This document shows, one piece after another, positions 5,735 to 8,751 of a DNA stretch of 8,751 bases; within the stretch, counting starts at the first letter, position 1, and each line of letters begins with the position of its first letter. The translations under genes were made by a program, and so were the position numbers. The notes beneath the pieces were generated by a model that searched no databases, was not told the origin of the DNA, and worked only from the letters and a program-made list of their open reading frames with translations. Source of the stretch: Acidobacteriaceae bacterium (GTDB lineage: Bacteria; Acidobacteriota; Terriglobia; Terriglobales; Acidobacteriaceae); assembly GCA_003139975.1 (NCBI GenBank), contig PLHN01000266.1:1-8751 (forward strand). Reading direction: 5' to 3'.

Positions 5735-7510
5735 TCACCTGCGTTTGCCTGGGCTGCCTTTGACTTTGATGGCTACCACCGTTTGGTCGTCGAAGGCTTC
5801 TACGCCGGCGGCGTGCTCGGTGACGGCGCGGAAGATGTTCGAGACGACGCAATCGGGGGTTTGGTCGGCACATCCGGCCACAATCTCCTGGACGCGCTCG
5901 GGGCCGAAGGACTGGCCGTGACGGTTGCGGGCGTCGAGAATGCCGTCGCTGAAGAACACGAACATGTCCCCCGGCTTGGCTTTGAACGTGAACTCGTCGT
6001 ACTCGGCTTCGTCGAATAGGCCGAGTGGAAGTCCGGCGGCTTCGATCGTTTCAATCTTGCCGTCGTGGCAATAGAGCGGGAGCGGCAAGCCAGAATTAGC
6101 CACGAGAAGCGTGCGGCGCTCGTCATCCCAGACGGCGTAGATGATGGAGACGAACTGCGCGGCGATGCGGCGCTCAGCCAGAGACAGGTTCACGGCAGAG
6201 AGCATTTCGGCAGGGCCGGGCTCGATGGGCGCGTGGGAACGAAGGATGCCGCTGACGAGGGCCGCGTAGATGGCGGCAGGAGCGCCTTTGCCGCTAACGT
6301 CGCCGATGGCAATGCCGAGGCGCGAAAGCGAGTAGGGAAGGAAGTCATAGAGATCGCCGCCGATGGCGCGGGCGGGAACAAATTTCGCTTGAACTTCGAG
6401 ATGGGGCATCTTGGGAAGGGAATGGGGCAGGAGGCGAAATTGCAGCTCCCGGGCGAGAGCGAGGTCCCGCTCCAGGCGCTTCTCCTGGCGGGCGATTTCC
6501 TCATAGAGGCGGGCGTTTTCGATGGCAATGGCGAGCTGGGCGGCCAGAGTCGTGAGAGTGCGCTTGTGATCTTCGGTAAAGTAGTTGCGGCGCGTGTGCT
6601 CAAGATCGAGCACGCCAATCACCTGCTCCTGGTAGATGAGTGGAACGGCCAGCTCGGAGCGGGTTTCGGGGTTGACAGCAATATAGCGCGAACTTTTTGT
6701 GACATCCGGCACCAGGACTGCCTCTTTAGCCTGCGCCGCATATCCGACTACACCCAGGCCAAGCGCGATGTCGTGTTTGAGGTGCATTCTTTGCTCGAAA
6801 CGCTGCGAAAAGCGGTGCTGAAGTTTTTCTCCCGTTGCATCAAGCAACAGGATGCTGAACATCTGGTAATCGATAAGCCGCTGCAACATCTCGGCAATGC
6901 GCTTGAGCAATTCGTCGAGGTTGAGAATGGAAGTGAGTTCGCGCGCGATTTCATTGAGTAGAGCCAGGGTGCGCGCCTGCCTGATGACGCGCGTATGAAG
7001 GCGCGCGTTTTCGATGCCCACTCCCATGCGCGAGGCGATCAGCGTAAGCACCCGCTTGTGTTCTTCGGTGAAGTAGCCCTTTTCGCGAGCCTCCAGGTCA
7101 ATCACGCCGATCAGCCGATTCTTGACGATGAGCGGGATGGCCAACTCGGATTGCACATTGGGCAGAGCCTCGATGTAGAAGGCCGGGAGGGTTGTATCGG
7201 CGACGAGAACGGGCTGGCGCGTCTCGGCGGCGCGGCCCGTGACGCCCTGGCCGACTTTCACGCGCAGGCGTTCGGCAACTTCGGGCGGATAGCCGACTTG
7301 GAATCGGACGTAAAGTTCCTGGCGTTGTTCATTGAGAAGGAGGATGGCGAAGATTTCGTAGTCGATGACTTTGCGAACCAGTTCGGCAACGCGGCGAAGG
7401 GTCGTTTCCAGATCGAGCGTGGTGTTGACCACGTCGGCCACCTCGAGCAGAAGAGGTTCCACCTCAAAGGGCCGGGCGCTTGGTGCGGGGGAGGCTTTCA
7501 CGGGTTTCAT
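5735..7510 (-). CDS. Tandem-GAF PPM/SpoIIE-type serine phosphatase
   Basis: This is a 591-aa soluble signalling protein. Domains in order: GAF1 (about 35-170), GAF2 (about 198-335), a short helical linker (335-362, ENARLYEEIARQEKRLERDL) and a SpoIIE/RsbU-like PP2C phosphatase domain (about 375-585). The metal-binding aspartates are present: D386 in GGDLYD, D404 in GDVSGKG, D522 in FSDGI and D574/D575 in FDDQT, so it should be active. In the studied RsbU/SpoIIE relatives such phosphatases dephosphorylate anti-anti-sigma (STAS) proteins in response to the sensory domain; the substrate here is not identifiable, and no STAS or anti-sigma gene is adjacent. The two GAF domains are clearly similar to each other. 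It starts 62 nt after hpt with only a weak AAGG ribosome site, so the two may be co-transcribed. The stop lies about 370 nt before hydB, which has its own promoter candidate. Confidence 0.9.
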   Translation of the reverse strand: MKPVKASPAPSARPFEVEPLLLEVADVVNTTLDLETTLRRVAELVRKVIDYEIFAILLLNEQRQELYVRFQVGYPPEVAERLRVKVGQGVTGRAAETRQPVLVADTTLPAFYIEALPNVQSELAIPLIVKNRLIGVIDLEAREKGYFTEEHKRVLTLIASRMGVGIENARLHTRVIRQARTLALLNEIARELTSILNLDELLKRIAEMLQRLIDYQMFSILLLDATGEKLQHRFSQRFEQRMHLKHDIALGLGVVGYAAQAKEAVLVPDVTKSSRYIAVNPETRSELAVPLIYQEQVIGVLDLEHTRRNYFTEDHKRTLTTLAAQLAIAIENARLYEEIARQEKRLERDLALARELQFRLLPHSLPKMPHLEVQAKFVPARAIGGDLYDFLPYSLSRLGIAIGDVSGKGAPAAIYAALVSGILRSHAPIEPGPAEMLSAVNLSLAERRIAAQFVSIIYAVWDDERRTLLVANSGLPLPLYCHDGKIETIEAAGLPLGLFDEAEYDEFTFKAKPGDMFVFFSDGILDARNRHGQSFGPERVQEIVAGCADQTPDCVVSNIFRAVTEHAAGVEAFDDQTVVAIKVKGSPGKRR

Positions 7511-7534
7511 GATAACAGCCGGGCGCCTTCGTTC

Positions 7535-7560
7535 CCGCGGCGACTTCCACAGGACCGCGG
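7535..7560. repeat. Inverted CCGCGG pair between hpt and the phosphatase gene
   Basis: Two copies of the self-complementary hexamer CCGCGG (7535-7540 and 7555-7560) are separated by 14 nt in the 62-nt gap between the two genes. They could form a 6-bp GC stem. No T-run follows on the - strand, so I do not call it a terminator; its role, if any, is unknown. Confidence 0.3.
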
Positions 7561-7572
7561 CAATAGGTGAGT

Positions 7573-8118
7573 CTAATTCGTCTCAGGATTTTCTATGACG
7601 CACACATCCGGCAGATTGCGGTAGCGCTCGGCGTAGTCGAGGCCGTAGCCGACTACGTAAGCATCGGGAATAGTGAAGCCGATGTAGCGCGCCTGGATGG
7701 GCATCTTGCGCCGGGACGGTTTGTCGAGCAGCGCGGCAATGCTCAGGGAGCGCGGCTGGTGGGCCATCACCAGCTTGGAAATGTAGTTCAGGGTCAGGCC
7801 GGTGTCGAGAATGTCTTCGACCACCAGCACATTCTTGCCCTCCACCGGCTCATCCAGGTCCTTGATCAGCTTGACCGCGCCCGAGGATCGCTGCCCGCAG
7901 CCGTAGCTGGAGGTGGCCACAAAGTCGAAGGTCGCGTCCACATTGACGGCCCGCGCCAGGTCGGCCAGAAACGGCGCCGCGCCCTTCAGCACGCCCACCA
8001 TTACCAGCTTTTCGCCGTTCAGGTCACGGGTAATCTGCGCGCCCATCTCGGCGACGCGCTCGGCAATCTGCTGGCGTGTATAAAGAATCTCAAGGTTCTG
8101 ATGCATATCGGCTGCCAT
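7573..8118 (-). CDS. hpt: Hypoxanthine(-guanine) phosphoribosyltransferase
   Basis: This purine-salvage enzyme joins PRPP to hypoxanthine or guanine to give IMP or GMP in the cytosol. At 181 aa it has the usual bacterial length. Visible motifs: loop I LKGAAPF (44-50), the flexible-loop SSYG (70-73), the PRPP-binding VVEDILDTGLTL (99-110) with E101/D102 and the likely catalytic base D105, K133 in LLDKP for the purine ring, F148, and the GYGLDYAERYRNLP segment (157-170) with D161. The frame is open up to 8280, but the extra 54 residues are not family sequence. The ATG at 8118 has an AGGCG ribosome site about 11 nt away and gives the expected N-terminus; the Met at 8106 is an alternative. It is a stand-alone housekeeping gene upstream of the phosphatase gene; no tilS or ftsH, its frequent neighbours in other bacteria, is in view. 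Confidence 0.94.
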   Translation of the reverse strand: MAADMHQNLEILYTRQQIAERVAEMGAQITRDLNGEKLVMVGVLKGAAPFLADLARAVNVDATFDFVATSSYGCGQRSSGAVKLIKDLDEPVEGKNVLVVEDILDTGLTLNYISKLVMAHQPRSLSIAALLDKPSRRKMPIQARYIGFTIPDAYVVGYGLDYAERYRNLPDVCVIENPETN

Positions 8119-8261
8119 GCAATTAGTATCGCCTGAAGCCGGGGCTGGGTGGCAAGCACGGCGATGAAAATTCAGAGCGAGCGCGTCTGAATCCTGGCGG
8201 AGAAGGATGGGGGGCTTGACAGGATGCTCGAACGGACGGCAGGCCAAGGCATTCCGCGCCA

Positions 8262-8294
8262 CATCAAAATCAACCTTCAACCGCCGCGTTGAAG
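8262..8294 (-). terminator. Probable intrinsic terminator after the VWFA-related gene
   Basis: On the - strand, a perfect 7-bp stem CTTCAAC/GTTGAAG with a 6-nt loop (8275-8294) begins about 22 nt after the stop codon at 8317. It is followed by a T-rich but imperfect tail (GTTGATTTTG). The stem is AT-rich and the tail is broken, so efficiency is uncertain. The position right after the stop, in the gap before hpt, supports the call. Confidence 0.5.
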
Positions 8295-8316
8295 CAGTCC
8301 GCTGTCGCTAGTGGCC

Positions 8317-8751
8317 TCACTGCCGGGGCGCAAAGTATCCCTTCTTGGCTCGCGCCTGGTAGCGCCGGTCGTTGCAGTAAAGATAGATGGGACGAAACGC
8401 GCCGTCGTACTTGAAATCGGCGGGCGTATAGGTCAGCGCGTATTGGCTGCGCAGCTCTTCTTCGATGGATTGAAAGCTGTTCGTCATCTCCTCGATCGAA
8501 GGCGGAAAGAAGACCTGTCCGCCGGTTTCCTCCGACATCTTGGCCAGCACATCGTCGCCTTTGCCGCGGCTGGGCGTCCAGTTGGTGCTGATGGAATAGA
8601 TAATGGTCTCGGCCCGCTGGCATTCCTTGATGGCCTCCTCCTGGTAGACGCGGCTCTGGTTGTCGTCGCCGTCGGAGATCAGCACGATGGCCTTGCGCAC
8701 CGGCTCCTGGCCGCGGGAAACGTCCAGCAGCTTGTCGCGGCAGGCGGTGTA
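8317..8751 (-). CDS. C-terminal part of a VWFA-related Acidobacterial-type protein (partial)
   Basis: The frame is open to the right edge of the window and stops at TGA 8317-8319, giving 144 visible residues. The part seen is the second half of a von Willebrand A domain (KAIVLISDGDDNQS strand and loop, then helix, IIYSIST strand, and an EETGGQVFFP strand) followed by the short conserved tail EELRSQYALTYTP...DGAFRPIYL...ARAKKGYFAP. That combination is the pattern of the 'VWFA-related Acidobacterial domain' proteins (TIGR03436), which are numerous in Acidobacteriota, usually predicted to be exported, and of unknown function. The N-terminus, any signal peptide and the DxSxS part of the metal-ion-dependent adhesion site lie outside the window. 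An internal GTG at 8700 could be mistaken for a start, but the coding similarity continues past it. Confidence 0.85.
   Translation of the reverse strand, partial: YTACRDKLLDVSRGQEPVRKAIVLISDGDDNQSRVYQEEAIKECQRAETIIYSISTNWTPSRGKGDDVLAKMSEETGGQVFFPPSIEEMTNSFQSIEEELRSQYALTYTPADFKYDGAFRPIYLYCNDRRYQARAKKGYFAPRQ

Noticed and set aside
6065..6961. A 298-codon open frame on the + strand opposite the phosphatase gene
   Set aside because: It is a mirror of the GAF/phosphatase coding sequence; composition and lack of motifs mark it as a shadow.
8119..8280. 54-codon N-terminal extension of hpt to a Met at 8280
   Set aside because: The extra residues do not resemble HPRT N-termini and would run into the terminator stem-loop; 8118 gives the normal length and has a ribosome site.
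8317..8700. A complete 127-aa gene starting at the GTG at 8700
   Set aside because: The frame stays open to the window edge and the VWA domain clearly begins further upstream, so this is an internal codon.
1..8751. CRISPR arrays, insertion sequences, tRNA or rRNA genes, phage or attachment sites
   Set aside because: I looked for spaced direct repeats, transposase motifs, terminal inverted repeats and tRNA-like cloverleaf segments and saw none; coding genes fill nearly all of the window.

Overview
The window looks like a piece of an Acidobacteriota chromosome, or of a close relative. The best taxonomic clue is the partial gene at the right edge (8317-8751), whose visible part matches the 'VWFA-related Acidobacterial domain' family. 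The moderately high GC content and the GAF-GAF-SpoIIE type phosphatase fit but do not prove this. One partial gene at the left edge is on the + strand; every other gene is on the - strand.

Layout from left to right. (1) 1-315 (+) is the C-terminal end of a large BadF/HgdC-type CoA-dehydratase activase. It converges on the hydrogenase operon with a 20-nt gap. (2) 336-5362 (-) is a compact operon for a cytosolic group 3b (sulfhydrogenase-type, NAD(P)-linked) [NiFe] hydrogenase. In transcription order it holds hydB (Fe-S electron-transfer subunit), a stand-alone cyclic-nucleotide-binding-fold protein, hydG (FAD/NAD(P) and 2Fe-2S subunit), hydD (small subunit), hydA (NiFe large subunit) and a C-terminal-processing endopeptidase. 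Most junctions overlap or are a few bases long. (3) 5363-5734 is about 370 nt of leader and promoter region. It holds a CRP-type dyad centred at -41.5 relative to the start site predicted from a GATAAT -10 box, a 29-codon small ORF with a near-perfect Shine-Dalgarno ending 12 nt before hydB, and several hairpins. (4) 5735-7510 (-) is a tandem-GAF PPM/SpoIIE phosphatase. (5) 7573-8118 (-) is hypoxanthine phosphoribosyltransferase. (6) 8317-8751 (-) is the 3' end of the VWFA-related gene, followed by a plausible intrinsic terminator.

How the genes work together. HydD and HydA form the catalytic hydrogenase module. HydB and HydG carry electrons to or from NAD(P)(H). The endopeptidase finishes HydA after nickel insertion. 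The CNB-fold protein lies inside the operon and overlaps hydG, so it is probably made in proportion to the enzyme and may be an allosteric or sensory partner. It has no DNA-binding domain, so it cannot itself act at the CRP-like site. No hypABCDEF genes are visible, so NiFe cofactor assembly must be encoded elsewhere. The upstream genes (phosphatase, hpt, VWFA protein) have no evident functional link to the hydrogenase.

The most interesting parts are the CNB-fold protein with its altered ligand cassette and the architecture of the hydB leader. The rest are recognisable families with intact key residues.
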